64,000 bases of DNA, from NCBI GenBank assembly GCA_020073485.1, contig JAIQFB010000014.1:51797-115796 (forward strand). The letters are read 5' to 3'. The stretch comes from Terriglobia bacterium. Its GTDB lineage: Bacteria; Acidobacteriota; Terriglobia; Acidiferrales; UBA7541. The position numbers and the translations under genes are program-made. This document shows, piece by piece, positions 57,588 through 64,000 of the stretch. Position 1 is the stretch's first letter. Each line of letters opens with the position of its first letter. Below the pieces are notes generated by a model. That model was not told where the DNA came from and did no database searches. It was given only the letters and a program-made list of their open reading frames with translations.

Positions 57588-57789
57588 TTTGCTTCCTCAA
57601 TTCGCGCTCCCGCAAAAGTGTCTTGACCCTGGCCAGGTCCTTGCGCGCCTGGCGCAGCTTGGTGACCGCCTCGGCCTGGCCGGTCGAAAGCTGAAACCGC
57701 AGCCGGAAAACCTGCTCGGCGAGTTCCCTCTGCCGCTCGGCCAGTTCCGGAGTGTCCTGATCGCGCATTTTTTCCACTCGGCTCGGCAT
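57577..57789 (-). CDS. rpmC: 50S ribosomal protein L29
   Basis: 70 residues, two helices. ELAEQVFRLRFQLSTGQAEA and KLRQARKDLARVKTLLRERE fit L29. The ATG overlaps the rplP stop by one base. Confidence 0.96.
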   Translation of the reverse strand: MPSRVEKMRDQDTPELAERQRELAEQVFRLRFQLSTGQAEAVTKLRQARKDLARVKTLLRERELRKQNGK

Positions 57790-58205
57790 TATAGGCCTCC
57801 CGCGCGGCTGACAAACTTGGTGTGGATCGGAAGCTTGTGCGCCGCCAGCGTCATGGCTTCCTGCGCGGTGGCCAGGTCCACACCGGCCATCTCGAACATC
57901 ACGCGCCCCGGCTTCACGACCGCCACCCAGCGTTCCGGAGCGCCCTTGCCCTTACCCATGCGGGTTTCCGCCGGCTTCTTGGTGAAGGGCTTATCCGGAA
58001 AAATTCGGATCCACAGCTTGCCGCCGCGCTTGATGAACCGCGTGATGGCCACGCGCGAAGCTTCAATCTGCCGGTCGGTAATCCAGGCCGGCTCCAAAGC
58101 CTTCAGCCCGTACTCGCCGAAGGACAGTTCTCCCCCGCTCCAGGCCTTGCCCTTGCGCCGCCCGCGCTGTTGTTTCCGGTACTTCACTTTCTTTGGCATT
58201 AACAT
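57789..58205 (-). CDS. rplP: 50S ribosomal protein L16
   Basis: 138 residues. [40 protein letters not shown] and [20 protein letters not shown] are L16 marks. Binds near the peptidyl-transferase centre. Confidence 0.98.
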   Translation of the reverse strand: MLMPKKVKYRKQQRGRRKGKAWSGGELSFGEYGLKALEPAWITDRQIEASRVAITRFIKRGGKLWIRIFPDKPFTKKPAETRMGKGKGAPERWVAVVKPGRVMFEMAGVDLATAQEAMTLAAHKLPIHTKFVSRAGGL

Positions 58206-58233
58206 CGTCGTCGACCCTCAAACTTTTTTCTAC

Positions 58234-58260
58234 GCGGGCTGCAAGTACAGCCCGCACCCG
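58234..58260. repeat. hairpin repeat family 1, short form with compensatory change (copy 7)
   Basis: Arms GCGGGCTG and CAGCCCGC (all eight pairs), loop CAAGTA, tail ACCCG. Position 8 of the stem is G-C instead of C-G, compensated in the opposite arm. Between rpsC and rplP. Confidence 0.9.
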
Positions 58261-58282
58261 TTTCTCGGCATTGCCGGCAGCG

Positions 58283-58951
58283 CTAATCCGCCGCCGCTAG
58301 CGCGACGGGCTTCTTTTGCCCGCGCTCGGGAATTTTTTCTCCCTGATAGACCCAGCACTTCACGCCGATGATTCCGTAGGTGGTGAGCGCCTGGGCGAAA
58401 CCATAATCGATGTCGGCGCGCAACGTTTGCAGCGGCAGGCGCCCCTGCAGGTACCATTCCTTGCGCGCGATTTCCGCGCCGTTCAGACGGCCGGCCACGC
58501 GGATCTTGATGCCCTTGCACCCAAAGCGCAGCGCGGAATCGACCGCCTTACGCATCGCCCGGCGAAACGCCACGCGCTTTTCCAATTGCAGCGCGATGGA
58601 TTCGGCCACCAGTTGAGCGTCCAGTTCCGGGCGGTGCACTTCCTGGATATCGATGTGCACTTCGCGCTTGGTGCGCTTCTGGATTTCGCCCTTGAGCTTG
58701 TCGATTTCCGCGCCCTTGCGCCCGATGATGATTCCCGGGCGCGCCGTGAACAGCCGCACGACCAGCTTGTTGGCGGCGCGCTCGATGTCGATCGAACTGA
58801 TGCCCGCCGATTTCAGCCGGTCCTTCAGCGTTTCCCGCAGCTTCACGTCCTCGTGCAGCAGATCGGCGTAATCGCGGTCCGCGTACCAGCGCGACTTCCA
58901 CGGCTTGTTGTAGCCGAGGCGAAATCCATATGGATGTGTCTTCTGTCCCAA
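58283..58951 (-). CDS. rpsC: 30S ribosomal protein S3
   Basis: 222 residues. [20 protein letters not shown], the KH domain with [20 protein letters not shown], and [40 protein letters not shown] are diagnostic. Part of the mRNA entry channel. Confidence 0.98.
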   Translation of the reverse strand: MGQKTHPYGFRLGYNKPWKSRWYADRDYADLLHEDVKLRETLKDRLKSAGISSIDIERAANKLVVRLFTARPGIIIGRKGAEIDKLKGEIQKRTKREVHIDIQEVHRPELDAQLVAESIALQLEKRVAFRRAMRKAVDSALRFGCKGIKIRVAGRLNGAEIARKEWYLQGRLPLQTLRADIDYGFAQALTTYGIIGVKCWVYQGEKIPERGQKKPVALAAAD

Positions 58952-58963
58952 AGCTTCCTCCCG

Positions 58964-59476
58964 CTACTTCTTCGGCTTCGCCGACGGTTTCTTCTTTTTC
59001 CCGGACAGCGCCTGGCGAGCTTTCTTCACCGCTCCCGCGACGCCCTTCTGCGATTGCGCTTCGGCCGCGGCGGCCGCGACGCGCTGCTGGGCGGCCTGGT
59101 GATGCTCGACCACTCCCACGACGATGTGCGCGGTGCGCCGCTGGTAGCGGAACGCGCGGCCCATCGGCGCCGGACGAAGCCGCTTCCACCGGGAACCTTC
59201 GTTCACAAAGCAGCGCGAAACGTACAGGTGGTCGACATCCAGCGACGCGCCGGCGTCTTCCGCCTTGCGTTCGGCGTTGGCGATCGCGCTGCGCAGCACT
59301 TTTTCGACGTCGCGCGTGGCGCGCTTCTTGGCGAAGCGCAGAATCTGCAGCGCCTCTTCAGCCCTCTGCCCGCGGATCATGTCGATCACCAGGCGGACCT
59401 TTTGCGGCGACATGCGCACGTGCCGCGCCATGGCCACTGCTTCAATTGCCGGAGCCTGCATGAGTTCGTTTGCCAT
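58964..59476 (-). CDS. rplV: 50S ribosomal protein L22 with long basic tail
   Basis: 170 residues. VAMARHVRMSPQKVRLVIDM, IRGQRAEEALQILRFAKKRA and APMGRAFRYQRRTAHIVVGV are L22. About 55 extra C-terminal residues (Ala/Gln/Lys-rich, ending KKKKPSAKPKK) exceed the usual 110-120. Confidence 0.98.
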   Translation of the reverse strand: MANELMQAPAIEAVAMARHVRMSPQKVRLVIDMIRGQRAEEALQILRFAKKRATRDVEKVLRSAIANAERKAEDAGASLDVDHLYVSRCFVNEGSRWKRLRPAPMGRAFRYQRRTAHIVVGVVEHHQAAQQRVAAAAAEAQSQKGVAGAVKKARQALSGKKKKPSAKPKK

Positions 59477-59479
59477 GGG

Positions 59480-59833
59480 TTATGCCTTCGGCGCTCCCGC
59501 GCCGCCTCCGGCTGGTGCGCCGCCTGCCGGCGCTACCGGAGCTCCCGCCACGCCCGCGGCGCGCTCCAGGGCAGCCTTCACGGCGTGGCCCTTGAACGTG
59601 CGAGTTGCGGCGAACTCGCCCAGCTTGTGCCCGACCATCTGCTCGGTCACGTACACGGGAATGAATTTCCGGCCGTTATGCACGGCGATGGTGTGGCCGA
59701 TCATCACCGGTAGAATCGTCGACCGGCGCGACCAGGTCTTGATGACCTTCTTTTCGTTGCGCGCGTTCATCCCTTCCACCTTTTCGCGAAGGTGGCCGTC
59801 GATGAACGGGCCTTTCTTAAGCGAGCGTCCCAT
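59480..59833 (-). CDS. rpsS: 30S ribosomal protein S19 with Gly/Ala/Pro tail
   Basis: 117 residues. [40 protein letters not shown] and [15 protein letters not shown] are S19. The last 25 or so residues ([20 protein letters not shown], ending APKA) are a low-complexity extension. Separated from the next gene upstream by two hairpin repeats. Confidence 0.98.
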   Translation of the reverse strand: MGRSLKKGPFIDGHLREKVEGMNARNEKKVIKTWSRRSTILPVMIGHTIAVHNGRKFIPVYVTEQMVGHKLGEFAATRTFKGHAVKAALERAAGVAGAPVAPAGGAPAGGGAGAPKA

Positions 59834-59870
59834 CGTTTCTCCCTGCTCCTAAAACGTTTCTCTTATTCCG

Positions 59871-59919
59871 GCGGGCTCCACGCTTCCCTGGAAGCGTTCA
59901 GCGTAAAAGTAGAGCCCTG
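59871..59919. repeat. hairpin repeat family 1, long form (copy 8)
   Basis: Left arm GCGGGCTC, perfect inner hairpin ACGCTTCC-CT-GGAAGCGT, block TCAGCGTAAAAGTA, right arm GAGCCCTG (decayed), no clear tail. It stands 11 bases before the short copy, giving a tandem pair. Confidence 0.85.
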
Positions 59920-59930
59920 ACTTTTTCTAG

Positions 59931-59957
59931 GCGGGCTCCAAGTAGAGCCCGTACCCG
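59931..59957. repeat. hairpin repeat family 1, short form (copy 9)
   Basis: Arms GCGGGCTC and GAGCCCGT, loop CAAGTA, tail ACCCG then CC; the next base starts the stop codon of the 110-residue gene. Tandem with copy 8. Confidence 0.88.
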
Positions 59958-59959
59958 CC

Positions 59960-60292
59960 TTACTCTTCCACCCGCCGCAGCTTGATCCATTGCGCGCGGC
60001 GCAATTTCTTGAATCCGCGCACCGGGCCCGGCACGCGGTGCGACACCGGGCAGAACGGGCACACAAACCGGGTGCCCTGCGCGTTGGGCGTCTTCTCGAC
60101 CGTGACCGCCCATCCGGGCTTGCACAGCCGGTACAGCACCTGCACCGGAGGGGCCGCCACAAACCGGGTCACCGGTTTGGCGGGCTTTGCCGCGGGACGG
60201 GCCGCGGGACGGGCCGCGCGCACCGGTTTGCGCGTGCGCGCCACCCGCCGCGGGGCCGTCCGTGTTCGCCTGCTTCGTGTTGCGCTCATCAT
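59960..60292 (-). CDS. unrecognised basic Cys-rich protein inserted between rplB and rpsS
   Basis: 110 residues (second Met at 60289 possible). Residues 1-43 are an Arg/Lys/Ala/Pro-rich tail like those of ribosomal or nucleic-acid-binding proteins. The compact part has Cys57, Cys78, Cys81 and His85 (LCKPGW, FVCPFCPVSH), a plausible zinc site, and ends in another basic stretch (RGFKKLRRAQWIKLRR). Only a weak GAG precedes the start. rplB and rpsS are normally adjacent; this gene and its flanking hairpin repeats occupy the gap. Not a recognised ribosomal protein. A ribosome- or RNA-associated role is inferred only from composition and place. Confidence 0.72.
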   Translation of the reverse strand: MMSATRSRRTRTAPRRVARTRKPVRAARPAARPAAKPAKPVTRFVAAPPVQVLYRLCKPGWAVTVEKTPNAQGTRFVCPFCPVSHRVPGPVRGFKKLRRAQWIKLRRVEE

Positions 60293-60370
60293 GATGGTCT
60301 CAACTTGCTCTCAAATACCCGCCGCGCCAGGCTGAGTATTTTGCTGCTCCGCACCAAAAAACTTTTTCCG

Positions 60371-60425
60371 GCTGGCTCCACGCTTCACTATAAAACGTTC
60401 AGCGTTAAAGTGGAGCCCGCACCCG
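60371..60425. repeat. hairpin repeat family 1, long form (copy 10)
   Basis: Left arm GCTGGCTC, an inner hairpin decayed to ACG...CGT, block TCAGCGTTAAAGTG, right arm GAGCCCGC, tail ACCCG. The next base begins the rplB stop codon, so the element directly abuts the gene end. Confidence 0.88.
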
Positions 60426-61247
60426 CTATGGCTTGCGCCGTTGCACGATCTGTTTGTCCGAACGCCGGTTGTGGCGCGTCTTCGCGCCCAGGGTCGAGAA
60501 TCCCCACGGCGTCTGCGGGTGATTGCCCTTCACGCGGCCTTCTCCGCCGCCGTGCGGATGGTCCACCGGGTTCATGGCCACGCCGCGCACCGTCGGACGC
60601 CGTCCATGCCAGCGCGTGCGTCCCGCCTTGCCGTAGGTCACGTTCTCGTGGTCGAGGTTGCCGACCTGGCCGACCGTGGCCATGCAGTCCAAGGCGAATT
60701 TCCGGACTTCGCCCGAGGGCAGCTTCACCAGGGCAATGTCGCCCTCTTTGCTGAGCAGTTGCGCCGCTCCGCCCGCCGCGCGGCAGACTTGCGCGCCCTT
60801 GCCGGGCTGCAGTTCGAGGTTATGCAGTTGCGTTCCGGGAGGAATAAACCGGATGGCCATGGCGTTTCCCGGAAGAATATCCGCGCCCTCGCCGGTCTGC
60901 ACCGTCGCGCCCACTTCCAGGCCAATCGGATGCAGGATGTAGCGCTTCTCGCCGTCGGCGTAGTGCAGCAGCGCCAGGCGCGCCGAGCGGTTCGGGTCGT
61001 ATTCGATGGCCGCCACCTGCGCGGGGATGCCGGTCTTGTCGCGCCGGAAATCGATGGCGCGGTACTGCTTCTTGTGTCCGCCGCCGCGATGCCAGATGGT
61101 GATTTCGCCGTGGGCGTTGCGTCCGCCCGAGCGCTTTTTCGGCTCGACCAGCGACTTCTCGGGCTCCTGCTTCGTGATCTCGCTCTTATCGAGCATGGTC
61201 AGGAAGCGCCGTGACGCTGTATATGGATTAAAGCTTTTCAGTGCCAT
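60426..61247 (-). CDS. rplB: 50S ribosomal protein L2
   Basis: 273 residues from [60 protein letters not shown] and [20 protein letters not shown] are invariant L2 segments, including the His essential for peptidyl transfer support. The hairpin repeat at 60371-60425 follows the stop with no gap. Confidence 0.98.
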   Translation of the reverse strand: MALKSFNPYTASRRFLTMLDKSEITKQEPEKSLVEPKKRSGGRNAHGEITIWHRGGGHKKQYRAIDFRRDKTGIPAQVAAIEYDPNRSARLALLHYADGEKRYILHPIGLEVGATVQTGEGADILPGNAMAIRFIPPGTQLHNLELQPGKGAQVCRAAGGAAQLLSKEGDIALVKLPSGEVRKFALDCMATVGQVGNLDHENVTYGKAGRTRWHGRRPTVRGVAMNPVDHPHGGGEGRVKGNHPQTPWGFSTLGAKTRHNRRSDKQIVQRRKP

Positions 61248-61351
61248 AACTTTGCTCTCTTCCCCTGGCACGCTCCGCAGGCCCCAGCCGGCAGGCCTTG
61301 CAGCAGCTTGCCGCCGAAACCCCGGGCTACCGCCCTGAACTGCGCCATCAA

Positions 61352-61648
61352 CTACAGGTTATCCGCGTACTCGATCATTTTTTCGCCCGCCGCCAGCTTC
61401 ACGTAGGCCTTCTTCCAGTCGCGACGATGCCCTTCGGCGCGCCCGCGGCGGCGAAACTTGCCGTGATAAATGGCCGTGCGTACTCCGGCCACCTTGACCT
61501 TGAAAATCTTCTGCACCGCTTCCTTGATCTGCGTCTTGGTCGCGGCCGGGGCCACTTCAAACACCACCGTGTGCTGGGTCTCTTTCACGCCGAGACCTTT
61601 CTCGGTGATGATCGGCCGGCGAATCACTTGAAACTCGCTGATGAGCAT
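61352..61648 (-). CDS. rplW: 50S ribosomal protein L23
   Basis: 98 residues. [40 protein letters not shown] and the loop [20 protein letters not shown] fit L23, the exit-tunnel docking site for trigger factor and SRP. A 104-base gap without features separates it from rplB. Confidence 0.98.
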   Translation of the reverse strand: MLISEFQVIRRPIITEKGLGVKETQHTVVFEVAPAATKTQIKEAVQKIFKVKVAGVRTAIYHGKFRRRGRAEGHRRDWKKAYVKLAAGEKMIEYADNL

Positions 61649-61687
61649 TGCCTCGTCCTTCGCTTTTTCTCGCGTTAATTTCCGGGC

Positions 61688-62467
61688 TTACTTCTTGCCC
61701 TTGGTCTTCGCCGCAGGCTTTTTCACCGCAGCCTTTTTTGCCGGAGCGGATTTCTTTTTCGGCGCGGCTGCTTCCGCCTTGGGTGCTTCGGCTGGCGCAG
61801 CCGGCGCGATCGTTACAATCTCGGAAGCGGGCACGGCGCGCCGCGGTCCCAGCGTGGTTCCCAGGCGCACGGCCGCGTCCTTGGATAGAACCAGGCGGTC
61901 GTGCCGCAGCAAATCATACGGCTGCAGGGCGTGCGGCGCGACCAGCTTCACGCCTTCCAGGTTGCGGCTCGCCAGTTCCAGATTGCGGTTCGCTTCGGTC
62001 TCGACCAGAAGCACCGTCTTCAGTCCGTCCAGGCGGGTGAGCGCCTGGCGGAACGGCTTGGACTTGTGCGAATCGAGCTTCCAGGTATCCACCACCGTCA
62101 GCTTTTCTTCAGCCAGCTTGGCCGACAGCGCCGAGCGCAGCGCGCCCAGCACCATCTTGCGCGGCAGCCGGTAGGAGTACTTGTGCGGCACAGGCCCGTG
62201 GACCGTGCCACCCTTGCGCCAGATCGAGCTGCGAATCGAGCCCACACGCGCGCGCCCGGTGCCCTTCTGCTTCCAGAGTTTGCGGCCCGCGCCGGACACT
62301 TCGCCGCGGCCCTTGGTCTTGTGCGTTCCGGCGCGCATCTCGGCCTGGTACCAACGCACGGTTTCGTGCAGCAGGTTCGGGTTGACCTTCGCGCCGAACA
62401 CATAGTCGGGCAAATCGATCTGTCCGACGTTCTTGCCTTCCAGATTCTTGATGTCCACTACCGCCAT
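61688..62467 (-). CDS. rplD: 50S ribosomal protein L4 with long Ala/Lys tail
   Basis: 259 residues. WYQAEMRAGTHKTKGRGEVS, GAGRKLWKQKGTGRARVGSI and VHGPVPHKYSYRLPRKM are L4. The last 45 or so residues are a low-complexity Ala/Pro/Lys extension (APKKKSAPAKKAAVKKPAAK); the usual length is 205-215. Confidence 0.98.
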   Translation of the reverse strand: MAVVDIKNLEGKNVGQIDLPDYVFGAKVNPNLLHETVRWYQAEMRAGTHKTKGRGEVSGAGRKLWKQKGTGRARVGSIRSSIWRKGGTVHGPVPHKYSYRLPRKMVLGALRSALSAKLAEEKLTVVDTWKLDSHKSKPFRQALTRLDGLKTVLLVETEANRNLELASRNLEGVKLVAPHALQPYDLLRHDRLVLSKDAAVRLGTTLGPRRAVPASEIVTIAPAAPAEAPKAEAAAPKKKSAPAKKAAVKKPAAKTKGKK

Positions 62468-62540
62468 GATCGTCCTATCCTCTGCTCAAATCCTGTACTC
62501 AAATCCAGGGCTGAATTTTTTGCCCAACCGCGCGGCGCGG

Positions 62541-63182
62541 CTACTTGGCCTTGCGCGCCTTGCGAATCAGAATGTACGTGCCCACCGGCCCGGGAACCGA
62601 ACCGTAAACCAAAAGCAGATTCTCGTCCGTATCCACTTTCACCACGCGAAGATTCTTCGCGGTCACGCGCGCGCGGCCCATGTGTCCCGGGAAGTGCTGT
62701 CCCGGCCAGACGCGCGAAGGAAACGAGCTGCCGCCGATGCCGCCCGGAGCGCGGTGATGCATCGAGCCGTGCGTCGAGTCGCCTCCGCGGTAATGCCAGC
62801 GCTTGACGCCGCCGGCAAAGCCCTTGCCCTTGCTGATGCCCGTGACGTCCACCAGTTCGCCCGGAGCGAATCGGTCGACCAGCACGCGGTCGCCGGCCTT
62901 GGTGTCGTCGGCCGAATCGTCAATGCGCACTTCGCGCAAGCGCCGCATGGGCGCCGCATTCGACTTCTTGAAGTGCCCCATCATGGGCTTGGTCACGCGC
63001 TGCGGCTTGATGAACTCCACCAGGCCCAGTTGCGCGGCGTCATAGCCGTCTTTTTCCTTGGTGCGCCGCTGCACCACCACGCACGGGCCGGCCTGCAGCA
63101 CCGTGCACCCGACGGCCGTGCCGTCGTCGGTGAAGACCTGGGCCATGCCCAGCTTGATTCCGAGAATTCCATTCACAGCCAT
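62541..63182 (-). CDS. rplC: 50S ribosomal protein L3
   Basis: 213 residues. [40 protein letters not shown] and [20 protein letters not shown] are diagnostic. Early assembly protein next to the peptidyl-transferase centre. Confidence 0.98.
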   Translation of the reverse strand: MAVNGILGIKLGMAQVFTDDGTAVGCTVLQAGPCVVVQRRTKEKDGYDAAQLGLVEFIKPQRVTKPMMGHFKKSNAAPMRRLREVRIDDSADDTKAGDRVLVDRFAPGELVDVTGISKGKGFAGGVKRWHYRGGDSTHGSMHHRAPGGIGGSSFPSRVWPGQHFPGHMGRARVTAKNLRVVKVDTDENLLLVYGSVPGPVGTYILIRKARKAK

Positions 63183-63243
63183 CGAAGTTCCCCGTCTCTT
63201 CTTTCCTGTTTCTTTCCCTGCCTCTTCGCTTCCTTGCTTCTGC

Positions 63244-63579
63244 TTACTTGCCCGCGTGCGCCGACCCGAACGCCTTGATTTCGACGTCCACTCCGGGCGG
63301 CAAATCTAGCTTCATCAGCGCGTCCACCGTGTCCGGCGTCGGCTCCAGGATGTCGATCAGCCGCTTGTGCGTGCGCATTTCGAATTGCTCGCGCGATTTC
63401 TTGTCCACATGGGGCGAACGCAGCACGGTCCACCGGTTAATCGAGGTGGGCAGCGGAATGGGTCCGGCCACATTGGCGCCGGTGCGCTTGGCGGTCTCGA
63501 CAATCTCGCGCGTGGACTGGTCGAGAATTCGGTGATCGTACGCTTTCAAACGGATGCGAATTTTTTCTCCGGCTGACAT
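63244..63579 (-). CDS. rpsJ: 30S ribosomal protein S10
   Basis: 111 residues. [40 protein letters not shown] and [20 protein letters not shown] are S10. A C-terminal extension of about 7 residues (GSAHAGK) is present. It starts 3 bases after the tuf stop. Confidence 0.98.
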   Translation of the reverse strand: MSAGEKIRIRLKAYDHRILDQSTREIVETAKRTGANVAGPIPLPTSINRWTVLRSPHVDKKSREQFEMRTHKRLIDILEPTPDTVDALMKLDLPPGVDVEIKAFGSAHAGK

Positions 63580-63582
63580 AAA

Positions 63583-64000
<418 letters not shown>

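Noticed and set aside
61248..61351. Possible small gene or repeat between rplB and rplW
   Set aside because: No frame with a start and ribosome site, and no copy of either repeat family, was found in these 104 bases.

Overview
The window looks like a chromosomal segment of an Acidobacteriota bacterium, probably from a metagenome or an uncultured relative. The basis is the GC-rich Gram-negative gene content, a very large receptor with an N-terminal carboxypeptidase-regulatory-like domain plus the C-terminal remnant of another (typical of the Oar-like receptor expansion in this phylum), RND pumps with a SRLIDNS-type TM4 motif, and one unbroken tuf/S10/spc/alpha ribosomal cluster. The phylum call is an inference from gene families, not from an rRNA gene; no rRNA or tRNA gene was found.

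Layout. 1-3.6 kb (minus): RraA-like aldolase, RND adaptor and RND permease, cut by the left edge. 4.2-10.5 kb (plus): OmpR-type response regulator, sensor kinase and a 1,090-residue TonB-dependent receptor whose start codon lies inside a perfect hairpin. 10.6-18.2 kb (minus): CHAD/PPX-C fusion, MsrQ-MsrP periplasmic methionine sulfoxide repair, a GlnD with a degraded nucleotidyltransferase site, and the ammonium channel. 18.5-21.9 kb (plus): circularly permuted ATP-grasp, alpha-E and transglutaminase-like proteins. 22-28.3 kb: small HTH protein, quinone oxidoreductase, receptor remnant, a GbsR regulator / DCC thiol protein / SDR group, and an APC permease. 28.9-33.5 kb: a small membrane protein and two overlapping DUF3857 proteins. 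33.8-41.7 kb (plus): a cecR-ybhG-ybhF-ybhS-ybhR-like exporter operon followed by a TolC-type channel, with a perfect 18-bp palindrome in the promoter. 41.9-46.2 kb: BON lipoprotein, YheT-like hydrolase, guaB and a VanZ-like protein. 46.3-64 kb (minus): tuf-rpsJ-rplC-rplD-rplW-rplB-[orf]-rpsS-rplV-rpsC-rplP-rpmC-rpsQ-rplN-rplX-rplE-rpsN-rpsH-rplF-rplR-rpsE-rpmD-rplO-secY-adk-map-infA-rpmJ-rpsM-rpsK-rpsD-rpoA-rplQ, closed by a 14-bp-stem terminator.

The most unusual signal is a family of short hairpin repeats. At least ten copies lie in this window: seven short, with 8-bp arms around the loop CAAGTA and a conserved ACCCG tail, and three long with an extra inner hairpin. Seven of the ten sit between genes of the ribosomal operon. 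All point the same way, several abut stop codons, and the arms show compensatory base changes, so the folded structure appears to be conserved. Two of the long copies and one short copy bracket an extra 110-residue gene between rplB and rpsS. That gene encodes an Arg/Lys-rich protein with a C-x20-CxxC-x3-H cluster, at a place where rplB and rpsS are normally adjacent. A second, unrelated repeat family (two inverted hairpins around a TTTAGA spacer) fills the gaps between two convergent gene pairs, and in one of them it supplies the stop codon of the neighbouring gene.
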